DNA of 64,000 nt. Source: Halomonas sp. LR3S48 (GTDB taxonomy: Bacteria > Pseudomonadota > Gammaproteobacteria > Pseudomonadales > Halomonadaceae). Position numbers and translations under genes: made by a program. Location: NCBI RefSeq assembly GCF_025725665.1, contig NZ_CP107009.1, positions 248,001 through 312,000 on the forward strand, given 5' to 3'. Of this stretch, positions 7,889-16,144 are shown in pieces (the stretch's first letter is position 1; the number at the start of each line of letters is the position of its first letter). Under the pieces are notes generated by a model that did no database searches, was not told the DNA's origin, and was given only the letters and a program-made list of their open reading frames with translations.

Positions 7889-9397
7889 TCAGCCCTGCTG
7901 CGGCTTGGCCTGGTTGGCGGCCAGTTCCTGCTCTTCGATGGCACGGTCGACGGAGGAGACGTAGTACTCCTCGTCGAACGCCCCTTCCGGTTCCTTCAGC
8001 CACACCAGGCAAATCAGCCAACTGAGGAAGGCGCCGGTGGCGATGATGTAGAAGAACTGGGTCGGGGTGACGAAGGTGAAGATGGTCAGGTAGACCACCG
8101 CCCCCACGTTGCCATAGGCGCCGGCCATGCCCGAGATCTGGCCGGTGATGCGGCGCTTGATCGAGGGAATGATGCCGAAGGTCGCGCCTTCCGCCCCCTG
8201 CACGAAGAAGGAGGTGAAGATGGTGATGGCGATGGCGATGATAAGAGGCCAGTTGGAGTTGAGCATGCCCATCAGCACGAAGCCGATGCCGATGCCGAAC
8301 ATGTAGCTGAGCATCACGAAGCGGCGGTTGCCCATGCGGTCCGATACCAGGCCGCCCATGGGACGTGCCACCAGGTTGACGAAGGCGAACGAGGAGGCGA
8401 TCAGGCCCGCGGCGGCGGCGGTGAGCCCCCAGGTCTGCTCGAAGAACATCGGCAGCATGGAGACCACGGCCAGCTCGGCACCGAAGTTGGCGAAGTAGGT
8501 GCTGTTGAGCGCGGCCACGCTGTTGAACGAGTACTTGTCGTCCTCCGGCACGCCCTTCTTCAGGATCGGCACGTTGACCCGCAGGATCTGCACGACCTGA
8601 TAGACCACCACGGCGGCGATGACCAGGTAGGCAATCATGGCGCCGGTAGTGGAGAGGTAGCCCAGGTTCTGGATGCGCCACACCAGGATGCCCAGCACGC
8701 CGACCAGCGGGATGGTCCACACGATCAGCTTGACCATGTCCGCCCAGCTGCTGACCTCCATGGCCATTGCCTTGCGCGCCTTGCGGTGGGCGTGGGCGTC
8801 GGGGCCGTCGGTGATGGCGAACCAGTAGTACACGCCGTAGGCGGCCATGACGATGGCGCTCTGGGCGATGGCCCAGCGCCAACCATCGGCGCCACCGTAC
8901 CAGGTGAGGGCGATGGTCGGCAGGGTCATGGCGGCGGCGGCGGAACCGAAGTTGCCCCAGCCGGCGTAGAAGCCCTCGGCGAAGCCGATGTGCTTGGGCT
9001 TGAACCACAGCGCGGTCATGTGGATGCCCACCACGAAGCTCGCGCCCACGGAGCTGAGCACCAGGCGGGCGACCAGCAGCTGGGTCATGGAGTCGCCGAA
9101 GGCGAACACCAGGGCGGGGATCGACATGGTCACCATCAGCACCGAGAACACCCGGCGCGGGCCGAAGCGGTCGAGCGCCATGCCGACGATGATGCGCGCG
9201 GGAATGGTCAGCGCCACGTTGCAGATGGCGAACAACTTGAGATCTTCCGGTTTCAACCAGTCGACGCTCTTGAGCATGCTCGAGGCGAGCGGCGCCATGT
9301 TGAACCAGACGTAGAAGGTGATGAAGAACGCGATCCAGGTCAGGTGCAGCGCCCGGACCTCGGGAGTGCGGAACTTGAATAGGTCGGCGACTTTCAT
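7889..9397 (-). CDS. narK: NarK-family nitrate/nitrite transporter (distal copy)
   Basis: A 502-residue major facilitator protein with about 12 hydrophobic segments. It carries the nitrate/nitrite porter hallmarks: the motif GFYAGWGNFGSA in the first half, the second-half GAYGNVGAVV counterpart, and the loop motif DRFGPRRVFS. A long insert between residues ~255 and 300 (LKKGVPEDDKYSFN) gives a longer protein than E. coli NarK (463). It moves nitrate in and/or nitrite out across the inner membrane to serve the cytoplasm-facing NarG. It is the last gene of a minus-strand set narXL-narK-usp-narK. Direction of transport cannot be decided from sequence. Confidence 0.88.
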   Translation of the reverse strand: MKVADLFKFRTPEVRALHLTWIAFFITFYVWFNMAPLASSMLKSVDWLKPEDLKLFAICNVALTIPARIIVGMALDRFGPRRVFSVLMVTMSIPALVFAFGDSMTQLLVARLVLSSVGASFVVGIHMTALWFKPKHIGFAEGFYAGWGNFGSAAAAMTLPTIALTWYGGADGWRWAIAQSAIVMAAYGVYYWFAITDGPDAHAHRKARKAMAMEVSSWADMVKLIVWTIPLVGVLGILVWRIQNLGYLSTTGAMIAYLVIAAVVVYQVVQILRVNVPILKKGVPEDDKYSFNSVAALNSTYFANFGAELAVVSMLPMFFEQTWGLTAAAAGLIASSFAFVNLVARPMGGLVSDRMGNRRFVMLSYMFGIGIGFVLMGMLNSNWPLIIAIAITIFTSFFVQGAEGATFGIIPSIKRRITGQISGMAGAYGNVGAVVYLTIFTFVTPTQFFYIIATGAFLSWLICLVWLKEPEGAFDEEYYVSSVDRAIEEQELAANQAKPQQG

Positions 9398-9452
9398 GGT
9401 CGTATCATCCTGAAGGAAGAACTGGAGCAGCCACGCATAACGGGATCGCCGT

Positions 9453-9911
9453 TCATGGGCTGGGCAGGATCAGCAGTGGGCACTCGACGCGCCGGGCCAG
9501 GAAGGAGCTGACCTTGCCGAAGGTCATGTAGTCGAGCTCGTCGACGAAGTAGCTCAGCGACTGCGCGATGATGCCGCCGTCGGGCTTGCTGCTGTGGCGG
9601 GCGATGACCAATACGTCCGGCTGGTGCTTCTGGGTGGCGTGCAGCAGCATCTTGCGGGCGTCGCCCTCGGCCAGTACCCAGTCCACCTCGAAGCCCTCCT
9701 GGTGGGCGAAATCGGCGCCCTCCTTGAGTGCCGCCTTCATCTCCTCGTACTCCTGCTGGAACAGCGTCTCGTTGGCGTCGGTGGCGTCGCCGGGGTTCTC
9801 GGCCACGCCGACCAGGACCAGCGTGGGTGCGTTGCAGCGAAACAGGCTGACGGTCTGGGCCAGGGCCAGCTTGGCGTTGCGCGAGCCGTCATAAGCGATC
9901 ATGACTTTCAT
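9453..9911 (-). CDS. Universal stress protein (UspA family)
   Basis: The product has 152 residues. The start at 9911 (MKVMIAYDGSRNA) is preferred because GGAGGGA precedes it; the frame extends 16 codons further upstream without a ribosome site. It has the UspA Rossmann-like fold with DVLVIARHS and the C-terminal VSSFLARRVECPLLIL block; the typical ATP-binding G-2x-G-9x-G(S/T) motif is not obvious. It sits between two narK genes on the same strand, an arrangement also known in anaerobically induced usp genes of pseudomonads, which suggests a role under oxygen limitation. Confidence 0.85.
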   Translation of the reverse strand: MKVMIAYDGSRNAKLALAQTVSLFRCNAPTLVLVGVAENPGDATDANETLFQQEYEEMKAALKEGADFAHQEGFEVDWVLAEGDARKMLLHATQKHQPDVLVIARHSSKPDGGIIAQSLSYFVDELDYMTFGKVSSFLARRVECPLLILPSP

Positions 9912-9980
9912 GACATCCCTCCGAAGAAGGCAAGGTAGTGGGGTGTGCTCTGGCTTCACGCCAGAGCACGGTCGACGGCA

Positions 9981-11612
9981 TCAGGGGTTTTTGACGTAGG
10001 CATTGGGGCGCAGGTAGAACCACCAGTTGATCACCAGGCACACCGCGTAGAAGATCGCGAAGCCGTACATGGCGAGCTCGGGGGTACCGGCCTGGATCTG
10101 CTCGCCCATCACCCGCGGGGCGATGAAGGCGCCGTAGGCGGCCACGGCGGAGGTCCAGCCGAGCACCGGGCCCTTCTGGTGCTGGTCGAAGATCACGCCG
10201 ATGGTGCGGAAGGTGGAGCCGTTACCGATGCCGCTGGCGGCGAACAGGATCACGAATAGCACCATGAAGATCGCGAAGTAGCTGTTGGGATCGGTGGAGT
10301 TGTAGGCCAGCATCATCACGTAGCCGGTCACCGCCGAGGCCACCACCATGACCACCGAGATCACCTGAGTAACGATGGAGCCGCCCACCTTGTCGGAGAT
10401 CCAGCCGCCGATGGGTCGGATCAGCGCGCCGACGAAAGGCCCGATCCAGGCCCAGGTCAGGGCGCTGGGGCCGGCGGGGTTGGCCACGCGGGTGACGCTG
10501 CCGTCGGCGGCCACTTCCATCATGTTGCCGAAGATCACGTTGATGGAGAGCGGCAGGGCCGCGGAGAAGCCGATGAACGAGCCGAAGGTGAGGATGTAGA
10601 GCACGGTCATCGACCAGGTGTGCTTGTTCGAGAAGATGGCGAACTGCTTCTGGATGTTGGGCTTGATCTCGCCCGGTAGCAGGCGCATCAGCACCAGGGT
10701 CAGCACGATGGTCAGCGGAAGCGCGAGCCACATGCCGAGCAGGTTGAGCGCGAACATGCCGGCGATGCTGGTGGCGGCACCCACGGCGTAGAGGCCGAGG
10801 ATCTTGCCGAAGGCCTGCATCGGCGTGCCCGGGTTGGGCGTGATGGTGCGCAGGTTGTTCATGCCGAACCAGCCGAGGAAGGCCAGCGGCACCAGGAAGA
10901 CCAGCCACACGAAGCCGGCATTCTGGATCCAGGTCGGTGTACCCGCTTCGATGCGGCCGATCAGCGTGCCGCTGGCGCTCTGCAGCTCCATCGGGGCGCC
11001 GGCGATGACACCGAAGATGCCCACAGTCATCACCAGTGGAATCAGGATCTGCATGGTGGTGACGCCGAAGTTGCCCAGGCCGGCGTTCATGCCCAGTGCG
11101 TAGCCCTGCTGCTTCTTGGGGAAGAAGGTCGAGATGTTGCTCATCGAGGCGGCGAAGTTACCGCCACCGATGCCCGAGAGCAGCGCCAGGGCCTGGAATA
11201 CCCACAGCGGCGTGGCGGGGTTCATCAGCGCAAACCCCGTGCCGAAGGCGGGGATCATCAGCAGCGCCGTGGTGAGAAAGACGGTATTGCGCCCGCCGGC
11301 GATGCGAATCATGAACGAGGCGGGAATGCGCAGGGTGGCGCCGGAGAGCCCGGCCAGGGCGGTGAGGGTGAACAGCTCGCTCACCGAGAAGGGAAAGCCC
11401 AGGTTCTGCATCTGGGTGGTGATCATGCCCCACATCATCCACACCGCGAAGCCCATCAGCAGGCTGGGTATGGAGATCCACAGATTGCGCGAAGCGATGC
11501 GCTTGCCCGTTTGTTGCCAGAATTGGTCGTCTTCGACGTCCCAATGCTCGATGTCGGCATTCTTTGGTCTGCCGGCGCCGAGTTTGCCGATATCGGCACT
11601 CGTTTTAGCCAT
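9981..11612 (-). CDS. narK: NarK-family nitrate/nitrite transporter (proximal copy)
   Basis: The product has 543 residues from the ATG at 11612, preferred over an upstream in-frame ATG (11654) because AAGGGGA precedes it. A hydrophilic N-terminal ~50-residue stretch precedes about 12 transmembrane segments. The nitrate signature GIGGGNFAASMSNISTFFPK followed by GMNAGLGNFGV is clear, and ALIRPIGGWISDKVGG is the typical facilitator loop. Its 5' region carries a perfect NarL-type site, so induction by nitrate through NarXL is likely. It probably supplies nitrate to, or removes nitrite from, the NarGHI active site. Confidence 0.92.
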   Translation of the reverse strand: MAKTSADIGKLGAGRPKNADIEHWDVEDDQFWQQTGKRIASRNLWISIPSLLMGFAVWMMWGMITTQMQNLGFPFSVSELFTLTALAGLSGATLRIPASFMIRIAGGRNTVFLTTALLMIPAFGTGFALMNPATPLWVFQALALLSGIGGGNFAASMSNISTFFPKKQQGYALGMNAGLGNFGVTTMQILIPLVMTVGIFGVIAGAPMELQSASGTLIGRIEAGTPTWIQNAGFVWLVFLVPLAFLGWFGMNNLRTITPNPGTPMQAFGKILGLYAVGAATSIAGMFALNLLGMWLALPLTIVLTLVLMRLLPGEIKPNIQKQFAIFSNKHTWSMTVLYILTFGSFIGFSAALPLSINVIFGNMMEVAADGSVTRVANPAGPSALTWAWIGPFVGALIRPIGGWISDKVGGSIVTQVISVVMVVASAVTGYVMMLAYNSTDPNSYFAIFMVLFVILFAASGIGNGSTFRTIGVIFDQHQKGPVLGWTSAVAAYGAFIAPRVMGEQIQAGTPELAMYGFAIFYAVCLVINWWFYLRPNAYVKNP

Positions 11613-11751
11613 GACGTTTCCCCTTGTGGTTCGACTGATCCCGCCTTGCGACATCCGTCCTGACCGGGATCAATTCAGGTTCGGTTGAGGCAAAGATACG
11701 TCGGGTCGGTAACCGGGGAAACTGGCCAAAAATGCCGGGAAAACAGTGAAA

Positions 11752-11767
11752 TACCTCTTGAGGGGTA
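11752..11767. promoter_or_regulatory. NarL/NarP 7-2-7 binding site upstream of narK
   Basis: TACCTCT-TG-AGGGGTA is a perfect inverted pair of NarL heptamers (TACYYMT) with 2-bp spacing, in the 284-bp gap between narL and narK (both minus strand). A further heptamer AGGGGTA lies at 11770-11776. The pair is centred about 147 bp upstream of the narK ATG. A weak FNR-like match (CTGAC-N4-ATCAA, 11660-11673) lies closer to the gene. Confidence 0.75.
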
Positions 11768-11896
11768 GCAGGGGTATTAAGCTAACCCCTTGTTTTTCTG
11801 TGCTGGGTTACAAAGGCGGGGTATGAAAAAGGCGCCTTGCCGGCGCCCTGGAGTCTTTGGAGGTATCCACACAGAACCTCCACTACCTATCGTTCG

Positions 11897-12565
11897 TTAT
11901 CTGCCGTCGATACCTTCCTGCACGGCCCACACCGCCGCCTCTACTCGCGAGCGCAGGTTGAGCTTCTTCAGCAGATGCTTGACGTGAACCTTCACCGTTC
12001 CTTCGGAGATATCGAGCTTGCGCGCGATCAGCTTGTTGGAGAGCCCGGCGGCGAGTTCGCGCAGGATCTCGCGCTCGCGCTGGGTCAGGCTGTGAATGTC
12101 GGGCGTGGCCGGTGCCGCGCGCTGGTTGCGTAGCGCCTCGGCGAGCAACGCGGTGAGGTTCTCGCTGACCACCATGCGGCCCAGTGCCGCCTGGCGCAGT
12201 TGGCGCACCATCTCCTCGGGTTCCATGTCCTTGAGCAGGTAGCCATCGGCGCCGCCGCGCAGGGCCGCCAGGAGGTCCTCCTCGTGGTCGGAGACGGTGA
12301 ACATCACGATGCGCCCGGCGAAGCCCGACTCGCGCAGCGCCTTGAGCGTCTGGATGCCGTCCATGCCCGGCATGTTGAGGTCGAGCAGGATCATGTCCGG
12401 GTCGAGCTCGGCGGCCAGACGCACGCCCTGCTCCGGCTCGCCGGTGTCGCCGACAAGCTGGAGGTCGTCCTCCAGTTCGAGCAACTGGGCCACGCCGCGG
12501 CGCAGCAGCGGGTGGTCGTCGATGATCAGGATACTGGCGGGGGTCTCGCTGACTGACTGGCCCAT
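11897..12565 (-). CDS. narL: Nitrate/nitrite response regulator NarL
   Basis: A 222-residue two-component regulator. The receiver domain (1-125) has the acidic pair IIDDHP, phospho-acceptor Asp62 in [10 protein letters not shown], Thr in MFTVSD and Lys in YLLKD. The C-terminal LuxR-type helix-turn-helix ([10 protein letters not shown], then [26 protein letters not shown]) binds TACYYMT heptamers. It lies six bases downstream of narX in an operon. Probable targets here are the narK promoter (perfect site) and the divergent narX / transporter region. Confidence 0.93.
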   Translation of the reverse strand: MGQSVSETPASILIIDDHPLLRRGVAQLLELEDDLQLVGDTGEPEQGVRLAAELDPDMILLDLNMPGMDGIQTLKALRESGFAGRIVMFTVSDHEEDLLAALRGGADGYLLKDMEPEEMVRQLRQAALGRMVVSENLTALLAEALRNQRAAPATPDIHSLTQREREILRELAAGLSNKLIARKLDISEGTVKVHVKHLLKKLNLRSRVEAAVWAVQEGIDGR

Positions 12566-12571
12566 GGTGTC

Positions 12572-14464
12572 TCAGTTTCCTTGGTCGTGAAGGGTGGATT
12601 CGATCGCCGGCTGGCGGGAGATCAAGCGCGCCATCTGCGGAGTGAAGACGACTTCCACGCAGGTGCCGCCCTCTGCTCGGTTGGCCAGGCGCAGCTCGCC
12701 TCCCAGGGTATGGGCGCGGTCGCGCATGATGATCAGCCCGTAGTGCATCGGCGGCGAGTCGTCGTTTTCGAGGCCCACGCCATCGTCCTCGATGCGCAGC
12801 ACGATGCGCGCCTCCTGGAACTTCACCGTGACGGCGGCCCAGTGCGCTTCGGCATGCTTGTGAATATTGCTCAGCGCCTCGCGGGCGACCTGCAGGACGT
12901 GGATCTCCTCATTGGGATTGAGCAGGTGGGGCGGCACGTCGTAGTGCAGCTCCACCGGCGCACCCATGCGCTCGGAGAACTCGTCGGTGGTCTGCAGCAG
13001 GGCGGTTTGCAGGCCGGGCCCCTCGAGCTTGAGGCGAAAGGTGGTGAGCAGTTCACGCAGCTGACGGTAGGCGCTGTTGAGTCCGGTGCGCAGCTCGTCG
13101 AACACCGCCGCCTGCATCTCGCGGGGCGCCTCCTTGGCCTGCATGCGCTCCAGTCGCGCTACCTGCATCTTGAGGTAGGAGAGCGACTGGGCCAGCGAGT
13201 CGTGCAGCTCGCGGGCGATGATGGTGCGCTCGTTCATCAGCGAGACCTGCTGCTCCTCCTCGATGCGCTGCTGCAGGTAAACCGCGGTGGCCAGCTGGTC
13301 GGCCAGGGCGTTGAGCAGGCGCCGCACGCTGTCGGAGAGGCGTTCGTCCTTGGGATGCCACACTTCCAGCGTGCCCAGCATCTCGTCGCCCACGCTCACC
13401 GGCAGCAGCACGCAGTCGCCATCCTCGGTATCGGAGAGGCGCAAGGGGCGAGGGGCGATCAGGCAGGCGTGGCAGTCGTGGTCGCGGCAGTAGTCCGGCC
13501 GCCGTGCGGCGTGGGTAGCGAGAATCGGTACCTGGCGATCGGCGTGAGGGTCGTTGAGCGACAGCCGGATGGGGCCGATGTCCAGCAGCTCGGCCACCCG
13601 GCGCAGCATGGGCGCGGCGCTGGTGCACAAGTCGTTGCCACCGCCGTAGAGCGAACGGCTGCCGTCGTGGAGCACCTGCATCACCTGGCTACTGCGCTCG
13701 AGCTCCCGGGTCTTGCGCTTGACCCGCTCTTCCAGGTCCGCGTAGCTGGTGCCGAGTTCCTCGGCCATGGTGTCGAAGGTGTGGCCGAGCAGGGCCAGCT
13801 CGTCCTCTCCCTTGAGCCGGGTGCGAACGGTGAAATTGTGCCGCGCCGCTTCACCGGCCAGCACCATCAGCTGGCGTAGCGGTGCCACCAGGTTGTGGCG
13901 GATATCGTAGAGCGCGATGGCCACCACCACCGCCGTCAGGCCCAGGAACAGGATCTGCAGCGCACTGAGCAGGCGGATCTTGGCCTCGCTGTTCTGCTCG
14001 AGCTGCTTGACCATGGTGTCGATGTCGGCGACCAGGCCGTCCAGCGTACGGTTGAGCGACTCGATGTTCACCGAACGGCTGTCGACGGCCTCGTTGACTT
14101 CGGGGGCCAGGTCGTTGTGCCAGCGCGACAGCACCAGGCGGTACTGGCGCCGCAGGTCGTGGGCTTCGGAAACGGGGATGGCGCCGGTCAGCTCCTCGCT
14201 CGCCAGGCGCTCCTCGAAGCGGCGCTTGAGTACGTGCACCGCCGCCTGATGTTCCATCGAGGGGACGCGTTCGTAGCGCTGCAGGGCAGCGACGATCTGG
14301 TAGGTATTCATGCGCAGCGAGCCGGCGACGTTGATCGCCGCCGCATCGCCGCGGCTGCCGCCGGCCACCGCCATGGTCACCACGATGCTGATCAGGGCCA
14401 TGGCGCTGATCGCCAGCAGCGAGGCGACGATGCGGGCCACGAGGGAGCGTTGCAGCAGTTTCAT
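12572..14464 (-). CDS. narX: Nitrate/nitrite sensor histidine kinase NarX
   Basis: A 630-residue membrane sensor. TM1 (about 10-35) is followed by the P-box-like nitrate-binding segment RGDAAAINVAGSLRMNTYQI, a periplasmic helical region, TM2 (~165-190), and a HAMP domain ending near 250. A cysteine-containing GAF-like central module with DYCRDHDCHACL corresponds to the cysteine cluster of NarX. The kinase core has a HisKA_3 H-box (IARELHDSLAQSLSYLK), N-box REALSNIHKHAEA and G-box DDGVGL. It phosphorylates NarL in response to nitrate. The gene is divergent from the transporter at 14664. Confidence 0.93.
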   Translation of the reverse strand: MKLLQRSLVARIVASLLAISAMALISIVVTMAVAGGSRGDAAAINVAGSLRMNTYQIVAALQRYERVPSMEHQAAVHVLKRRFEERLASEELTGAIPVSEAHDLRRQYRLVLSRWHNDLAPEVNEAVDSRSVNIESLNRTLDGLVADIDTMVKQLEQNSEAKIRLLSALQILFLGLTAVVVAIALYDIRHNLVAPLRQLMVLAGEAARHNFTVRTRLKGEDELALLGHTFDTMAEELGTSYADLEERVKRKTRELERSSQVMQVLHDGSRSLYGGGNDLCTSAAPMLRRVAELLDIGPIRLSLNDPHADRQVPILATHAARRPDYCRDHDCHACLIAPRPLRLSDTEDGDCVLLPVSVGDEMLGTLEVWHPKDERLSDSVRRLLNALADQLATAVYLQQRIEEEQQVSLMNERTIIARELHDSLAQSLSYLKMQVARLERMQAKEAPREMQAAVFDELRTGLNSAYRQLRELLTTFRLKLEGPGLQTALLQTTDEFSERMGAPVELHYDVPPHLLNPNEEIHVLQVAREALSNIHKHAEAHWAAVTVKFQEARIVLRIEDDGVGLENDDSPPMHYGLIIMRDRAHTLGGELRLANRAEGGTCVEVVFTPQMARLISRQPAIESTLHDQGN

Positions 14465-14576
14465 CGGCGGTGGGCAACTCCAGCAGTGATGCGGGGCATA
14501 ACGACACTATAAACCCTCGCCGACACTATACCCCAGCGAGTGGTGGCGCATCCTACCGGGAGATGCGGCAGGCTGC

Positions 14577-14594
14577 TACCAAAGAGGTACCTCG
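14577..14594. promoter_or_regulatory. Cluster of NarL-type heptamers in the narX / transporter divergent promoter region
   Basis: TACCAAAGAGGTACCTCG contains one perfect reverse heptamer (AGAGGTA, 14583-14589) overlapping two near matches (TACCAAA, TACCTCG). It lies 113 bp from narX and about 70 bp before the plus-strand transporter. The spacing is not the strict 7-2-7 arrangement, so this is tentative. No good FNR box was seen in the 199-bp gap. Confidence 0.4.
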
Positions 14595-14663
14595 TATGCC
14601 CTTTTGACGCTGGTCGGTGGCTAATCGAGAATCACTTTTGACTACGCCACGAGACCCGCCGTC

Positions 14664-15947
14664 ATGACGTCCGCCGAAACAGCCCCGGCCGCGGACCTGC
14701 AGGTCGACTATCGTTCGCTGGTGGTCGTGCTGCTGTCGCCGCTGGCCTTCGCCCTGGTATTTGCCAGCTGGACCATCTTTGCCGTGCTCGGCATCGAGCT
14801 GAAGCAGGGGCTGGGCTTCGGCGAGGTTCAGTTCGCCGTGCTGCTGGCCATGCCGATGTTTACCGGTGCACTAGCGGCGCTGCCGCTGGCGGCTTTGGCG
14901 CGCCTGGTGGGCGGCCGGCGGGTGATGATCGGCTGCCTGCTGTGGATCTGTCCTCTGCTGTGGGCCATCGCCCACGCCGACGATTACTGGGAATTCCTGC
15001 TCGCCGGCGCCGGCCTGGGAGTGGGGGCCGGCTCGCTGGCCGCGGGGCTGGTCTACGTGGCAGCGCTGTGTCCGCGGCGCCACGCCGGCCTGGCGCTGGG
15101 GCTCTACGGTGCCGGCATGCTCGGTGCGGGGCTGACCTATTTCCTGCTGCCGCTGATCAGCCAGGCCTACGGCTGGCCCATGGCGCCCAAGCTCTACCTG
15201 CTGCCGATCCTGCTGGTAACGTTGTTGCTGTGGCTGTTCGCCGAAGACGACCCGCTCCGGCGCGGCGGGCTTCGCGACGTGCCCGCCCAGCTGATGATGC
15301 GCTCCGGCGGGCTGCCGCCGCCCGCGGTGTGCCGCCTGGCGCTCTACTACAGCTTCTTCTATGGCGCCTTCGTGGCGCTGGCACTGTGGCTGCCCGCCTA
15401 TCTCATGGCGCAGTACGGTCTTTCGCTGATGGCAGCCGCGCTGTGGGCGCTGGTCTTCACCCTACCCGGCGGGCTGGGGCAGATCCTCGGCGGGGCGCTG
15501 GCCGACCGGCGCGACTTCCGCGAGCTGCGCTGGTGGGTCAGCGCCTGCGTGATGGCCTGCCTGTTCCTGCTTTCATACCCCGACTTCACCATGCAGATCC
15601 ACGGCGTGCACGGCGATCTGACGCTGGATTTCTCCATGCCGCTGGCCGGCTTCGCCGCGCTGCTCGCGGTCATGGGCCTGTCCATGGGCATCGCCAAGGG
15701 CAGCCTGATGTGCCTGATACACCGCGACCATGGCGACGACATGGTGCGCTCTGGTGGGCTGGCGCTGGCCCTCGGCGGGCTGTTCGCCGCGGTTTTGCCG
15801 CTGATGTTCGTGTTGGGCAACGAATGGATCGGCATTCGTACCGCCGGCTTCATGTTCCTCTACGCCGCGCTGGCAGTGTGCATGCTGGTGATGCTCTGGG
15901 AAGTAAGCAGCCGCGCCCGCTCGCGGCGCCTTGCCAAAGGGGATTAA
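14664..15947 (+). CDS. NarK1-type major facilitator transporter upstream of narG
   Basis: A 427-residue, 12-segment facilitator similar in length to the NarK1-type porters of pseudomonads (about 430). Repeated glycine-rich stretches (GAGLGVGAGSLAAGL, GLYGAGMLGAGLT, LALALGGLFAAVLPL) stand where the nitrate-signature helices are expected, though they diverge from the canonical GNxG form. It is separated from narG by 197 bp without a strong terminator and lies divergent to narX, so co-regulation with the nitrate reductase is likely. It may act as a nitrate/proton symporter, complementing the two antiporter-like NarKs at 7889-11612; this split is inference. Confidence 0.75.
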   Translation: MTSAETAPAADLQVDYRSLVVVLLSPLAFALVFASWTIFAVLGIELKQGLGFGEVQFAVLLAMPMFTGALAALPLAALARLVGGRRVMIGCLLWICPLLWAIAHADDYWEFLLAGAGLGVGAGSLAAGLVYVAALCPRRHAGLALGLYGAGMLGAGLTYFLLPLISQAYGWPMAPKLYLLPILLVTLLLWLFAEDDPLRRGGLRDVPAQLMMRSGGLPPPAVCRLALYYSFFYGAFVALALWLPAYLMAQYGLSLMAAALWALVFTLPGGLGQILGGALADRRDFRELRWWVSACVMACLFLLSYPDFTMQIHGVHGDLTLDFSMPLAGFAALLAVMGLSMGIAKGSLMCLIHRDHGDDMVRSGGLALALGGLFAAVLPLMFVLGNEWIGIRTAGFMFLYAALAVCMLVMLWEVSSRARSRRLAKGD

Positions 15948-16144
15948 CCCCTTTCTTCGGGCCGCCTATCACCTTGTGGGTAGACGAGGTGTATATGGAG
16001 GTAACCGGGCAGTAATCCGCGTTTCGATCCTCCAGAATTCTTTTCAAGCACCTGCCTGACGATCGTGTCGAACACGTCGCGCGACACGGCAGGCGGGGTG
16101 GCCCGGGTGGCCACGCATCACATCAAGGAGCCTGGAGATCGACC

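Noticed and set aside
11660..11673. FNR/ANR box in front of narK
   Set aside because: Only one half site (ATCAA) is good; the other (CTGAC) has two mismatches, and the implied leader would be very short. Mentioned only as a weak possibility.
15948..16144. Regulatory sites before narG
   Set aside because: The 197-bp gap was read for FNR and NarL motifs; only scattered partial heptamers were found, not enough for a feature.
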